DNA of 64,000 bases from Hygrocybe punicea (lineage: Eukaryota > Basidiomycota > Agaricomycetes > Agaricales > Hygrophoraceae), in contig OY744463.1 of the NCBI GenBank assembly GCA_963556145.1, positions 3,162,001 through 3,226,000 of the forward strand. Reading direction: 5' to 3'. Both the position numbers and the translations under genes were made by a program. Shown here one piece after another: positions 11,198 to 22,348 of the stretch; within the stretch, counting starts at the first letter, position 1, and each line of letters begins with the position of its first letter. Under the pieces are notes generated by a model that saw nothing but the letters and a program-made list of their open reading frames with translations, was not told the origin of the DNA and searched no databases.

Positions 11198-11503
11198 TCA
11201 GGCCAAGCTTGACAACCAGTTTTGTTTTCTGAAGTGTTCAGCTTCTGTTTCTCTACACACCTTGCACAACCCCTTCTGTGGTTCGCCAGCTAGCCTTCCC
11301 AGCTCAAAGTGGTAGGCTGCAACAGCACGGGCCATGAGGCCATTGTTGACTTGTTGAGTTATCTGATTTTTCTTGGTGTCAGACTTGCTTCGGCCCACCA
11401 TTATTGTAGAAATGTTAGAGGATTGATTGACATGACCCAATATATATTCAATTTCAAGTAAAACAAATATCAACAGTGTGGATTTGTCAGCATTTCTGTC
11501 CAA
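11198..11503 (-). pseudogene. psq-type helix-turn-helix fragment of a pogo-like transposase
   Basis: The reading contains MVGRSKSDTKKNQ followed by ARAVAAYHFELGR and KGLCKVCRETE. That spacing (A-x-x-A-Y-x-x-E, then K-G-x-x-x-I/V-C) matches the N-terminal psq-like DNA-binding segment of fungal pogo-class transposases. No CENP-B or DDE domain follows on the minus strand, so this is a remnant. Homology rests on a short motif only. Confidence 0.35.
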
Positions 11504-12260
11504 ATGAGGCAGAAATTATCATTCTCTCATTTCTTGACCTTCAAGCATGAGACCAGCATGTCCAATGGTGATTATTAGACAACCAGAAGGTGGCTTTGTT
11601 GTGACTGAAGAGATGTATGAACAATTTGAGCCCAAAAATGATATTCTGCCACAATTTTAGACTAGGTGTATCATTGACACATCTGCATCAATGAGCCATT
11701 GAAGACTGTATTAGTCTATATAAAACATGTAGAGCAAAATATCTATGATATATATAAAATTCTGCAAGAAAAGATGGTGGGACAGTGAAATGGTCATGCC
11801 CAACATCGACAATGACCAGCACGCATGCCTGTGAGTGATGGGTGGGGCCATGGCAATGGTGACAGGAAAGCCCAAGCCCATCAGCACCCTTGTTCCTGAT
11901 GTCAGATGTGCTTCTAGAGCCAATGTTACTATATTTGGAATACTATCTATGCTAAGTACTTGGGTATTGGGGCAAGGTTTATTGCTGGTGTTGGGAAAAC
12001 AGACAAGTTCAGCCAAACAATAGCTGCTGAGACATGTGCTCAGCAGCTATTCTTAGGCTTAGGTAAAGGGAGGGTCAGGTGCATTTGAGTCCATTATGCA
12101 GGTCACAGACAATACACAGCCAAACAAATTGTTTACATTATTACAGCTGATTCAGAAATTCTGGCTCAATACCGTCTGTTGAGGAAAAAATAATTAATAA
12201 ATAAAATAAATAAAATTGAAATGAATAAATCAGTATCTGTACATCACTAAATAACATTGG
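11504..12260. other. Transposon-derived intergenic sequence, no gene
   Basis: Only short frames on both strands, none recognisable. It lies between two transposase remnants and is probably degraded element interior. Confidence 0.35.
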
Positions 12261-12631
12261 CTAGTCAACATCCCAGCAAGGCTTATTGGTTCTCTTTGAG
12301 TCCCTATCATTGCAGACACTCTTGCCACAATCCCTATACTGATCCAAACACAACCTTACCTCCTTTCTTCCATTACATGATTCTTTTCCACATTTTTTGC
12401 ATGTTTGCATTTTCCTTTTTTTGGGATTTGGCTGTGCTGGGGTAGAAAGGGAAGCCAATGTCTGCTTGTATGATAGGGAGTTGAGTTGGCTGTGAATTTG
12501 TTGGGAGACAGACATGGCTTTGTGTTGTGGCAACACTGAGTGAGAGGATGAGTTTCCAGTTGCACTATCAGCAGAAATTTCCAAAAGTCCTTTTCTAATA
12601 AAATGCTGTCAGAGTGGTTGCTGTGGGGCAT
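12261..12631 (-). pseudogene. C-terminal cysteine-rich tail of a fungal DDE (pogo-like) transposase
   Basis: The end of the frame reads KKRKMQTCKKCGKESCNGR, then CLDQYRDCGKSVCNDRDSKR. This repeating C-x2-C-G-x3-C-x-G-R and C-x2-C-G-x2-x-C pattern is typical, as I recall, of the C-terminus of basidiomycete pogo-type transposases. The upstream catalytic domain is not readable; only a short 60-codon frame (13046-12864) is open on this strand. It is therefore a broken copy. Confidence 0.4.
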
Positions 12632-13391
12632 TTGGAACCTCTAGAACACAACATGGATCAAGAATTACAGTGTGAAGTGATGCACAAGCATCTGGGGACA
12701 TTGTCAAATATTAATGCTTGTCTTCCACTCTCCATAGTAGGTGTTGAGTTGTTCTGTCAGCTGATAGGCAGTGTCAGTATCATACAATGAGGTCATGAAT
12801 GCAGAAATGCAGACACACCTTATATGATATATGCTGATTCATATCTGTATGACGATTCCATACTCATACTGCTTCACTCCAGTTTGGCTGGGCAGTGGAG
12901 TTGAAGGTGAGATTGGTGTGCATCAGCTGACAAAACAGTGCCTGCTTCTCTAGATTGTGAACAGGCAGGATTGCTTTTTGAGTTCCTTGTAATTTGGCAA
13001 GGAAATGGTGAGGTTGCTTGGCATCTATGTAGTCAACATGCCACATTGTAAAAGCTGATGAGCAAGCTGTAGTTTATTGACTTTGACATAAGGCTTATGT
13101 GCAGCTTCATATTTCATATTTTAAAAATATTTAATGTTTTCTCTAGGTCCTATACTACTTCAAAGAGATGAGACTACATCACTGCTCAAGAAAAATCAAA
13201 TACCAAAACTTAGTATTCTGCTTGAAGTAATTCACAGTGCTGGCAGGATACAGAAGTTAGAATACAGCAGCACAACTGGAAGGTGAAGAAGAGTCATAAA
13301 TGATTAATTTTGGGATGGGTAAGTTAAAAAAGCATATTTTGGTGTGGTATTTTTCTCCAAATGACCAGAAACTTCATTTTTCTTCATTATT
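12632..13391. other. AT-rich intergenic remnant, no supported gene
   Basis: No frame longer than 60 codons and no motif recognised. It is probably older transposon interior joining the cysteine-rich tail and the foldback. Confidence 0.35.
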
Positions 13392-14105
13392 GCGCTTTTC
13401 AAAACTAATGACATTTCAAAAAACAAATTTGTTAAGTTTGGGGACCTAAGCAAATATTGTAACTCATGAAATACTGCACAGATTTACATGATTGTAGGAT
13501 GAAGTTTCATCCCAATTTCAAGGGCTAGCCACTCTTGTATTTAAATTTAGGAAATATTCAGATTATTGATAGTTACAGGTGCATTTCTGCATTTCAGTGA
13601 CTAATACTTGTACAATGAATAACTTTACAAGGAATGCTCAGATTTACAAGATTGTAGGGAGAAGACCATTCCATTTTTGAAGGGCTAGAAGCTCACATAC
13701 TGGCATTTTGCTTAATTTGAGGTTTTGCTCAGGTAATAAGTATGTGCCTTGTTGGGATAAATATGGTCTTAATGCCCAAAAGTATACAAAATCCCGGTAT
13801 GTGAGCTTCTAGCCCTTCAAAAATGGAATGGTTTTCTCCCTACAATCTTGTAAATCTAAGCATTCCTTGTAAAGTTATTCATTGTACAAGTATTAGTCAC
13901 TGAAATGCAGAAATGCACCTGTAACTATCAATAATCTGAATATTTCCTAAATTTAAATACAAGAGTGGCTAGCCCTTGAAATTTGGATGAAACTTCATCC
14001 TACAATCATGTAAATCTGTGCAGTATTTCATGAGTTACAATATTTGCTTAGGTCCCCAAACTTAACAAATTTGTTTTTTGAAATGTCATTAGTTTTGAAA
14101 AGTGC
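13392..14105. repeat. Large foldback: ~318-bp arms around an ~80-bp spacer
   Basis: The left arm (about 13392-13710) and right arm (about 13790-14105) are near-perfect reverse complements. Anchors are CTTTTCAAAACTAATGACAT on the left against ATGTCATTAGTTTTGAAAAG on the right, and GGGCTAGAAGCTCACATAC against GTATGTGAGCTTCTAGCCC next to the spacer. Inside each arm a ~50-bp motif (GATTTACAxGATTGTAGG...AAGGGCTAG) occurs twice. There is no coding capacity. It looks like a foldback transposon or long-hairpin MITE; no target duplication was identified. Confidence 0.85.
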
Positions 14106-14433
14106 CATAAATAAAGTACTGAAAACTTGTTGTATACTTAAAAATTAGACATTTTACAACACTTGGCTAAGGAATAAGTAAAATAACAATTCACAAGGCT
14201 CTAGTGCCAAAGAAAGTGCAGATTAAAATAAATCTATTAATATTGACTCTATTTCTGCCTAAAAAGCCTTGACATTGCAGTGTCATTTGTAGTGTAACAT
14301 GCCAACAGCATCTGACAATATTTCTGGCATTTATTTAGTTGGGCATTGCAGCAAAACAATGAAAACAATGCCAGTACCTGAGTTGCTTAGTCATCACTTA
14401 GTCAGTATAAGTATCAGTATCTGCAACAGACAT
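14106..14433. other. AT-rich intergenic sequence, nothing recognised
   Basis: This lies between the foldback and the left end of the long-TIR element. It contains several CAGTAT motifs near 14400-14440 but no open frame of note. Confidence 0.4.
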
Positions 14434-14616
14434 CAGTATTGAGTCAAAATTCTTGTCCCATGGTTCAAAAAGTGCAAAAAAAATCAAAATCAAAAAAATC
14501 AAAAAAATCAAAAAATCATTTGCTCCCTCAATACCAGCTAGAATCGCCTACATTTACATAGTCAGACCCATAAACCCTCAGAGAAGACCCTAATGAAGAT
14601 CTTCGTGCATTAACAG

Positions 14617-15235
14617 ATGTCAATTTCTCAAAGATTTACATGGTTTGTGAAGACCAATTGCATCTTCGCTGGCTTCTCCACATCAGAATACTTTACTAAT
14701 TCGGTCAATTCGCCAGTCACGCGTCACATGGATTTTTTTGACATCGGATTTAATTTTTTCTCGATTTTTCAGATTTATTGGGAGTTTTCACACAGTGCCG
14801 GCAAATTGAACGAATTAGTACAGTATGAGTTTGGGAATCCAAATGGAGACACCTTCATTGGTGTAGACAAAGCTAAGGGTGTTGAGAAAGATGTCTGTAC
14901 ATCTCAAGGTACAGTCCTCTCCCAATCCCACTTGCCTTCCATCACACTAATTCTCAATCAGTTTAGCAATAGTGGAATTGACAATTGGGACGATTCTCAC
15001 CTCCCAGGCCCTCCCAAAACTAGGCAGAGGCCCCGTGCCATTTTCAACAAGCAGGTTCAAATGTTGCAATGAGCAGTGGCTGAGTGGCCAATAGGGACAG
15101 TGAAGGCATTAAGCAAAGAGTTTGTTGGCCTTCCCTATTACTCCAAGTGGGTTCGAGATGATGGGCAAGCAAATTCTTGCATCAAAGGAGTGGAACACAG
15201 CTGTTATGCTTGTGGCAACAGCATTGCCAATGACA
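14617..15235 (+). pseudogene. Unknown reading frame inside the long-TIR element
   Basis: A frame of 151 codons (14617-15072) continues after a single TGA (15070-15072) in the same frame up to the hAT insertion, with the segment GTVKALSKEFVGLPYYSKW and a C-x2-C pair (SCYACGN). It reads like protein but matches no family I recognise. It is broken by the TGA and by the nested hAT. Confidence 0.25.
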
Positions 15236-15243
15236 CCAAAGAG

Positions 15244-18200
15244 TAGGCAATACCAAGGTTACAGGTAAATCCATATTTTTGACTATCCGTACCCTTACGG
15301 ATACAAGTACAGATCAGGCTAGCCTGATCCGTGCTTCTATGGATAACTATATCCCCGGATACAAGTCTCATTATCACATTTGAATGCCGAAAACGCGAGA
15401 CAGCCACTTTATGAATTATACTAAACATCCATGGCCACAGCCACATTATGGATACTACAGCCACATTGTGAATACTAAACATTTAAATAGTAAAAATACT
15501 TCACAACTTTCTGTCAGTCCATTAGTCCAAGTCATGCACCCAAAAGGAAAAGCTCCGCCAGCTCCGCCAGCATTTCCAGCACCAAATGCCAGAAGAAAAC
15601 CCCCCCTGCACCTCCCCAGGCTGCCGATGCAGCACCATCAGCCATCTCACCTCACACTACTGCTTCCATTGCCACAAGTCATGCTCCTTCAGTTGCCACG
15701 AGTCGTGCCGGTAGCGTTACTGTTACCGTTGTTCCCGATGAGGATGACAACATAATAGAAGTTGATGTCAATGGGAATGGGACAGATGACCCAGAGAGTG
15801 AGAATTCTGAAGCTGAACCTGGTAATATCCCGTGCCTGCCCATGTCTGCTTGCTAAAGTCAGAAACAGCGCGAATGAAAAGAAAATGGCATGCACCTATA
15901 TACGGGTTTTTCAGGCCCATACCAGAAATTGAGTACAAGGACAAGTGGCATAGCCATGTCTTCCGTTGCCTCGCCAAGGGATGCAATGGCGCTGTCTACC
16001 GCTTCGTGGACTGTGACTCATCAACCAGTAATTTGATCAAGCATGCCAAGAATTGTTTTGGCGATGATACCGTGAAGGCTGCAAGTACCACCAAGAATGC
16101 ACAAGAGGTTCGCGAAAATATTGTTGGGAGCATCTTGAGGGATGGCTCTTTGACAGCCATCTTTGAAAGGAAAGATCAAGAAAAGCTGACCTTTTCGCAC
16201 CATCAGCACAGCAAAGTGGAGACAAGGTTTGTCATGTCCATGCACCTGCAGAGTTCTCCCTGATATTCCTGATAGAGTGGAGATAGTCCGATGGGTCACT
16301 GAAAGTAACCACCCATTCAGCATTGTCGATGATCGCGGTTTCCAGTCCTTGATGAAAACTGGTTGCCCGGGCTACTATCTGCCCTCACGCAGCACTGTTT
16401 CTCGAGATGTTAGACAGGTTTTTGCTTGTACATGTACTCGGATTGCAAAGATGCTACAGGTAGAATTAAATCATTGATTAGTTGGTGGAGAAAATGCTCA
16501 CAGCCACAAGGAATATGAAGGAAAACTCAACTTCTTGACCGATGCGTGGACTTCCCCAAATCACAAGGCTTACGTAGCTGTGACAGTTCACCTTGAACAG
16601 AATGGAGTGCCGCTCACGTTTTTGTTAGATTTTGTCGAGGTTGCGAAGGTGTGTGATGGTGACTGTTGCCAACGTTCTTCGAATGCTCAATCACACGCAG
16701 TCACACACTGGTGCCAACCTTGCTGCCGCGTTCATGGAAATCCTTGATGATTTTGGGATCAAACACAAGGTGAGTACGAATGTCTACACAAAAATGGAGA
16801 ATTCACGGGCCTTTGATTGATATCAAGCTCCTGTGTATAAGTTGCGACAATGCTTCGGCCAATGATCGGATGATTGAAGAACTCGAGTATATGGTGGAGA
16901 ACTATGCAGGCAAAGTGGGTCATGTATGCTGCTTCTTGCACATTGTGAGCATAGTTGCAAGGACAATCATCAAACAATTCGACGTACCGAAGAAGAAAGG
17001 CGATGATCCGCTTGATGCACTCGATGACGAACTCTCCAAACTTGCTGAAGGGATCAAGGAGGAAGAACTGCAAATGATGCTGGAACGTGAGGATGACGAG
17101 GAAGATGATGAGGACATTGGGGATGAGTGGGAGTCTGAGCTCAACACCGCTGAACGTGAGCATCTTCAGAGCCAGGTTTGCCCAATCCGGCTTCTTCTCA
17201 TCAAGGTGTGTACTTGCCGTTCTACATCATCCCACACTCTGACACTACAAAGCTCTGGAAACTTGCCTTCAAGATCATTCATTCTATGACTATTGTCTTG
17301 CCCATGTGGCACACAATCCTCAAACAGCTTGACCTACCTGATCGTATCATGCCACGCGACGTCACAACACGATGGAACTCCACTTTTGATATGCTCAACT
17401 TCGCGATTGAATACAAGGCTGCTATCAACAAATTGATGGGGGACAGGACAATGGAGCTGTAAGCCTTCGAGCTCCATAACTCAGACTGGGAAATTGCAAA
17501 GCAGCTGCATGATACTCTGAAAGTGAGGCCACACTCTTGCTTAATATTGTATCCTGACCTTTTTGCAGGTATTCAAAGATGCTACACTTTTCTTTTCTCG
17601 AGGGACACCTAATCTAGCTACTGTTATCCCAGCGATGGACCTCATTGATGAGCGTCTAGCTACTGACTCTCTCAAACACAGTCTCAGTGCCCTGATCCGT
17701 GCAGCGATCAGCATCGGCAAGACAGCAATGAACAAGTACTACACAAAGACCAATCTCTTGGAGGTGTACCGCATTGCCATGGGTGAGCGAGTTTGACATG
17801 TCTCTACGCCTACTCACTGGCTTGTCAGTTCTCCACCCACAGCATAAGCTGGCGTACTTCAAGAAAGCTGGCTGGCAAGCAGACTGGATTGCAGCTGTGG
17901 AAGCTCTTGTCCGTGACATGTTCAAGCAATCATACACAGAATCTGCGAGTGAGCCTGATGATAATCAGACCCAGAGTGCAAGCACAAAGGTGAGTTGTTT
18001 ATGCGTTGGATGTCAATACTAAATATTTATTGACTCAGGAAACAATGGAAAACATGTTCAACAATATTGAAGCTCTCACAAAGCCCAAAGCCTCTGATCT
18101 GCATGATGAACTGGATCGTTATTTTAGCACCAACATTGAAGATGTCCACGATGCTGTGATGTGGTGGACAGAACAGAAAGCAATGTTCCTGGCGTTATCT

Positions 18201-18695
18201 AGGATGGCTCTCAACTACTTAACTATTCCTGGTGAGTCTTGTTTTGAGTCTAATTCAGCAGTGTTAATGGTGTTGTCTGAGTCAGCCACATCCGTTGAAG
18301 TGGAACGGGCATTCAGCCATGGCCATCTGGTACTCAGTCATACCCGGAGCTGTTTGGCAACCCAGACCACCCATGCCATCTTATGCCTTGGACCCTGGAG
18401 CAAGTTGGGTTTGATTAAGGATAGTGATGTCAAAGCTGTGTCACAGTTGCAAGATGTCGAGGAGGGTGATGATCAGCTGGAGGATGGATGGGACCTCATA
18501 TATAAACCTATGTAGTGCTAACGTATCCCCGAGTCTACCTGTGGATAATGTATCTGAACCCATTGTCTGCTCCGTACCCATGAGTTTTGCATCCATGGGA
18601 AAATCCATGCCTGATGGATGCATGGATACGGATTTGCATGGATACGAGTATGGATCAGAAATGTTAGATCCAGGGATTACCCATGCTATTGCCTA
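15244..18695 (+). mobile_element. hAT transposon with 8-bp target duplication (degraded)
   Basis: Terminal inverted repeats TAGGCAATA (15244-15252) and TATTGCCTA (18687-18695) are flanked by an exact 8-bp duplication, CCAAAGAG, at 15236-15243 and 18696-18703. An 8-bp duplication and TA-starting ends are typical of hAT. Subterminal zones carry repeated GGATAC/ATCCATG-type motifs. It encodes a BED-finger hAT transposase on the plus strand. Confidence 0.88.
15534..18515 (+). pseudogene. hAT transposase (BED finger, RNase H-like core, dimerisation domain), inactivated
   Basis: Exons can be followed across short GT-AG introns. First comes a Pro/Ala-rich leader (from 15534, with an apparent one-base loss in a C-run near 15600). 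A BED-type finger follows (WHSHVFRCLAKGCNGAVYR...NLIKHAKNC, about 15950-16060). Then come the catalytic-core segments LNFLTDAWTSPNHKAYVAVTVH (about 16520-16590) and LLCISCDNASANDRMIEEL (about 16830-16880), an acidic insertion, TRWNSTFDMLNF (about 17370-17410), and a C-terminal dimerisation region with SVEVERAFSHG (about 18290-18320). A TAA at 17460-17462 interrupts the core frame, and the C-run frameshift breaks the leader, so it is probably non-functional. Confidence 0.75.
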
Positions 18696-18783
18696 CCAAA
18701 GAGCAGCAATCAGTGAGTATTAGGTGCATACTCTCTGTCAGTTTGCATTCAAGGTCATACTCCAGTAGTGGGTCTGTTCAGCA

Positions 18784-19503
18784 TAGTGATGGATAGGTTT
18801 GGTTCTGAACCGAGGTTTGGACCTGAACTGAACTGAACTGAACCTGAATTAGGGTTCAGGTTCAGGCAGGGGGGAAATTCTGTGAATCTGGTTTGAACTG
18901 GTTTGAACCAGAACCTAAACTTTAACAAATGTGATATAATTTTGCCTAAATTTCAGAAGAAACATGATCACTTTTCTCTTGTTGTAGCTAACAACTTCCT
19001 GTTAAATCCTGCCACTCTCCCTCAGGGGGTTTGAGCCCTGGATTTGTCAGGGATAAGTTGGTATAAGTTGTATAATATCTGAGGATTGTGCCAAGGTAAG
19101 CCTCAGTATGTGTGATGTATTATATTATCATTATTTTTAAGTGCTACAGCTGCAATATTGAAGCTGATAAGGTTAATTTCTTGATCATTTTAGCTTTAAG
19201 TGATACAAATGTACAGTAATACAGACAATTTGCTGCTAAAGGAACCTTTTTTCATGCTATATAACTACAAGGCATAAAATAAAGGCCTTTATACTGAATA
19301 AAAATGTAATCTAGCCCTATGATACACTTAGGGTTCAGATCAGGGTGAACCTGGACTGAACCTGTTTGAACCTGAACCTAAGGTTCAGTTCAAGGTTCAG
19401 CATATTGACCGAACTGAACCTGTTTGAACCTGAACCTAAGGTTCAGTTCAAGGTTCAGATTTTTTTGGCCTGAACCAGACCAAACCGAACCTGTCCATCA
19501 CTA
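18784..19503. mobile_element. 720-bp non-autonomous hAT-type MITE
   Basis: The ends are TAGTGATGGATAGGTTTGGTT (left) and its near complement ending CCATCACTA (right). Flanks GTTCAGCA (18776-18783) and GTTCGGCA (19504-19511) are an 8-bp target duplication with one mismatch. The inside carries dense, opposed GGTTCAG/CTGAACC motifs on both sides (about 18800-18915 and 19320-19480) and no coding frame. It presumably uses a hAT transposase encoded elsewhere. Confidence 0.85.
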
Positions 19504-19719
19504 GTTCGGCAAGCCTTGGGTGGTCCCCAAAGTAATATTGAAGTACTATTGTGTTCACTGGTGCCAGTAATGTTTTAACATATACTCTGTGTATACCAAC
19601 TTCCTTGCCTGATCCATAGTAACTGCTGTTATGCCTGTTTCAACTAAGTCATGTTCAGGATACCCACTCACTCAATTTGATCTCCATTGATGTCATAGAA
19701 GAATTTTGGTTAGGCTGCC

Positions 19720-19950
19720 TTAGGCAATGTGCTTGGTGGAGACACCAACAGATTCAACAATGTTGTCTGTATCCCAGCCTTCCAGCAGTAGCCGCAACAC
19801 TCCTTGTTTCATTAGCTGATATGGCAGTAACCCATGGTGAATGAGTGGTATTGAGGGAGCAAATGATTTTTTGATTTTTTTTTTTGATTTTTTTCGTTTG
19901 AACCGTGGGACAAGAATTTCCGAATCAGCTGTATGCAAGCACGTGTACAA
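19720..19950 (-). pseudogene. Helix-turn-helix fragment of a transposase at the right TIR
   Basis: The frame reads through the terminal repeat and then gives QLMKQGVLRLLLEGWDTDNI and VESVGVSTKHI. That pattern resembles the N-terminal helix-turn-helix of Tc1/mariner-type transposases. It stops at 19720 and no DDE domain follows. Family assignment is inferred from one short motif. Confidence 0.3.
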
Positions 19951-19991
19951 ATTGAAATATATCTGTTATTTCTGAACCAGGCCTCCCGAGT

Positions 19992-22294
19992 ATGTCAGAG
20001 AAATGGATACCCCTTGATGATGGCACACAGAAGAAGCGTGTTGTATGTTACTCTTCTCCTGTCTTGATCACCTCAGCTGATGATCTATTAGTGCTACTTC
20101 TTTGACTCCGACATTGGAGGGTTTCACTATGGTCCTGGACATCCGTAAGACAATATTTAGCTCTCAGATGTATTGTTTAGTTAATCATTGTACTCTGGTC
20201 CTAGAATGAAGCCAACGCGAATACGGATGTGTCATTCCTTGGTTATGAACTATGGCCTATATAAAAAAATGGAAATTTTTGTAAGTTCTAATTGCTCAGG
20301 GTCTCAAACACCACCTCTCACCTCAATACTATTGAATATTTCAACGAAAAGCGCGCAAAACCAGCGACCAAACGTGAAATGACACAATTTCACTCTGACG
20401 AATATGTTGATTTTCTGAGTCGGATAACGCCGACCAACATGAGCTCTTTTTCGAAGGAGCAGTACAAATGTTCGTCCTATGTTCAAAGTATAAATCTCAG
20501 GTCGCAATCTGACCATCCCGTGTTGTTATAGACAATGTCGGTGATGACTGTCCTGTTTTCGATGGCTTGTTTGAGTACTGCTCGATATCTGCTGGTGGCT
20601 CTATGGGTATATAACGTACATAATCAGAGGAGTGTACGCTGATCATCCTTTATCATACTAGAGGGTGCCGCTAGGCTTAGTCGGGACAAATGTGACATCG
20701 CTGTGAACTGGGCTGGAGGACTCCATCATGCAAAGAAGAGTGAAGCGAGCGGATTCTGCTATGTCAACGGTGACTTTATCTTTCAGTGACACTCTTCCTT
20801 CTTGGGAACTGACGTTAAAGCTCACTCAGATATTGTCCTCGGAATACTTGAGCTTCTTCGGTAGGAACTGGTTTCCACTCGTCACCGAACACTAATATGA
20901 AACGCTACTGGCAGTTATCACACGAGAGTTCTGTACGTCGACATCGATGTGCATCATGGAGATGGTGTCGAAGAAGCCTTTTATACTACAGACCGGGTAA
21001 TGACAGTTAGCTTTCACAAGTACGGTGAATATTTCCCTGGAACCGGAGAACTGCGAGCAAGTCAACATTATATACTGCTGACGCGCGGAGACTCACCATT
21101 TTTGTCCAGGATGTTGGTTTAGGCAAGGGCAAATATTATGCACTGAATTTTCCGATGAGAGATGGGATCTCCGACGAGAACTACAAATCTATCTTCGAGC
21201 CGGTATGTCTTTGTCTTCTCACGATTATTCGATATCGCCCATTGGTAGAGTAGGTCATTCAACAAGTTATAGAATCATATGACCCTTCTGCCGTTGTTCT
21301 CCAGTGTGGTACAGATTCTCTATCGGGTGATAAGCTGGGTTGCTTGAATTTATCCATGCGAGGTATGTTAGCCCTCGACGTACTCTCTGGTGTCATTTTT
21401 GGATTATGTCACTAGGGCACGCTAACTGCGTCAAGTTTGTCAAATCCTTTAACAAGCCATTGCTCTTGCTCGGAGGCGGCGGTTACACGATGAGAAATGT
21501 CAGCCGTGCGTGGGCATATGAAACAGGTTTAGCAGCTGGCGTTGAACTTGGATCAGGTAACTCGTGACCATCCAGTCTCACCTGCGCTTACTTTGTTCAA
21601 AGAAATACCCGTAAACGAATACTACGAATATTTTGGTCCAGATTACGAGCTGGATGTCAAATCTTCGAATGCCGAAGATATGAATACCCCAGCCTATTTG
21701 GATCGTGTAAAGAGAATTGTTATGGAGAATCTAAGACACACAGGTGGTCCCCCGAGTGTTCAAATGTCCGGTACGCAAGTCAATCATGCTGATATCTGCA
21801 TCACTAATCATCTTTTTGCAGATATCCCATCAATACCCATTGACAGTGCCTTGGACGACCCAAATAGGGATGAGGAGCTGATATCTGCTGACGAACGACG
21901 ACCACGTCGCCTCCTTGACTCGCGGCGGCAAGCAGACGGCAACTTGTCAGATTCCGATGATGAAGGTGAAGGCGGAAGGAGGAATCACGCCCGACATCGA
22001 GATCACGATAGTACCAGCCGGTCAAGCGGAAACGAGAGTGGCGGCGGCCGTAAATTTGGGATGGGGGTAGGTATCATGAACACCGGACAAACTACATCAT
22101 CACATCTGGGCGCTGGACCCAGCGGACATACCACTGTGGAGAGAATATTATCCGCCACCCATTACGCACATCCCCCAATGGACGTAGACGATTCACCCTC
22201 GACAAGTGAAAATGGGAATGTTCCGTTTGAGGGAGAAAAAACAGCCGACGCTGCAGGTGATATGAATGAATCGGTCGCTGACGCTCATAGCTGA
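19992..22294 (+). CDS. RPD3: Class I histone deacetylase, RPD3 family (13 exons)
   Basis: Zinc-dependent lysine deacetylase acting on histone tails in Rpd3/Sin3-type co-repressor complexes. Exons: 19992-20042, 20092-20144, 20205-20280, 20352-20469, 20532-20606, 20662-20769, 20830-20860, 20915-21056, 21110-21202, 21254-21362, 21416-21556, 21603-21770, 21822-22294. They total 1638 nt, that is 545 residues, longer than yeast Rpd3 (433) and human HDAC1 (482) because of the acidic tail. Visible motifs are [18 protein letters not shown] (His146/His147), [20 protein letters not shown] (zinc ligands about D182 and H184), CGTDSLSGD (about D270) and [10 protein letters not shown] (about Y309). The tail contains [11 protein letters not shown] as in HDAC1/2. 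The intron at 21057-21109 is GC-AG. All catalytic residues are present, so it is probably functional. A transposon end lies 60 bp before the ATG, so the native promoter or a 5' leader exon may have been displaced. Confidence 0.95.
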
Positions 22295-22348
22295 GTTGTG
22301 TACCGAATTGTTCACCGCACGTGACCGTGACTGTACTATCTCAACACC

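Larger units (their letters stand above)
14434..19931. mobile_element. Older long-TIR element (pogo/Tc1-like?) hosting two nested insertions
   Basis: Inverted copies of a ~100-bp segment lie at 14434-14535 and 19840-19931. From the outside in each reads CAG..., AAATTCTTGTCCCA, an A/T-rich AAAAATC tract, then TCATTTGCTCCCTCAATACCA. CAGT-type ends would suit a Tc1/mariner-pogo element; TA follows the right end but is not clearly present on the left. A helix-turn-helix fragment sits inside the right end. Removing the nested hAT and MITE leaves about 1.3 kb, so the element is internally deleted or decayed. The two ends could instead be independent MITE copies in opposite orientation. Confidence 0.5.
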
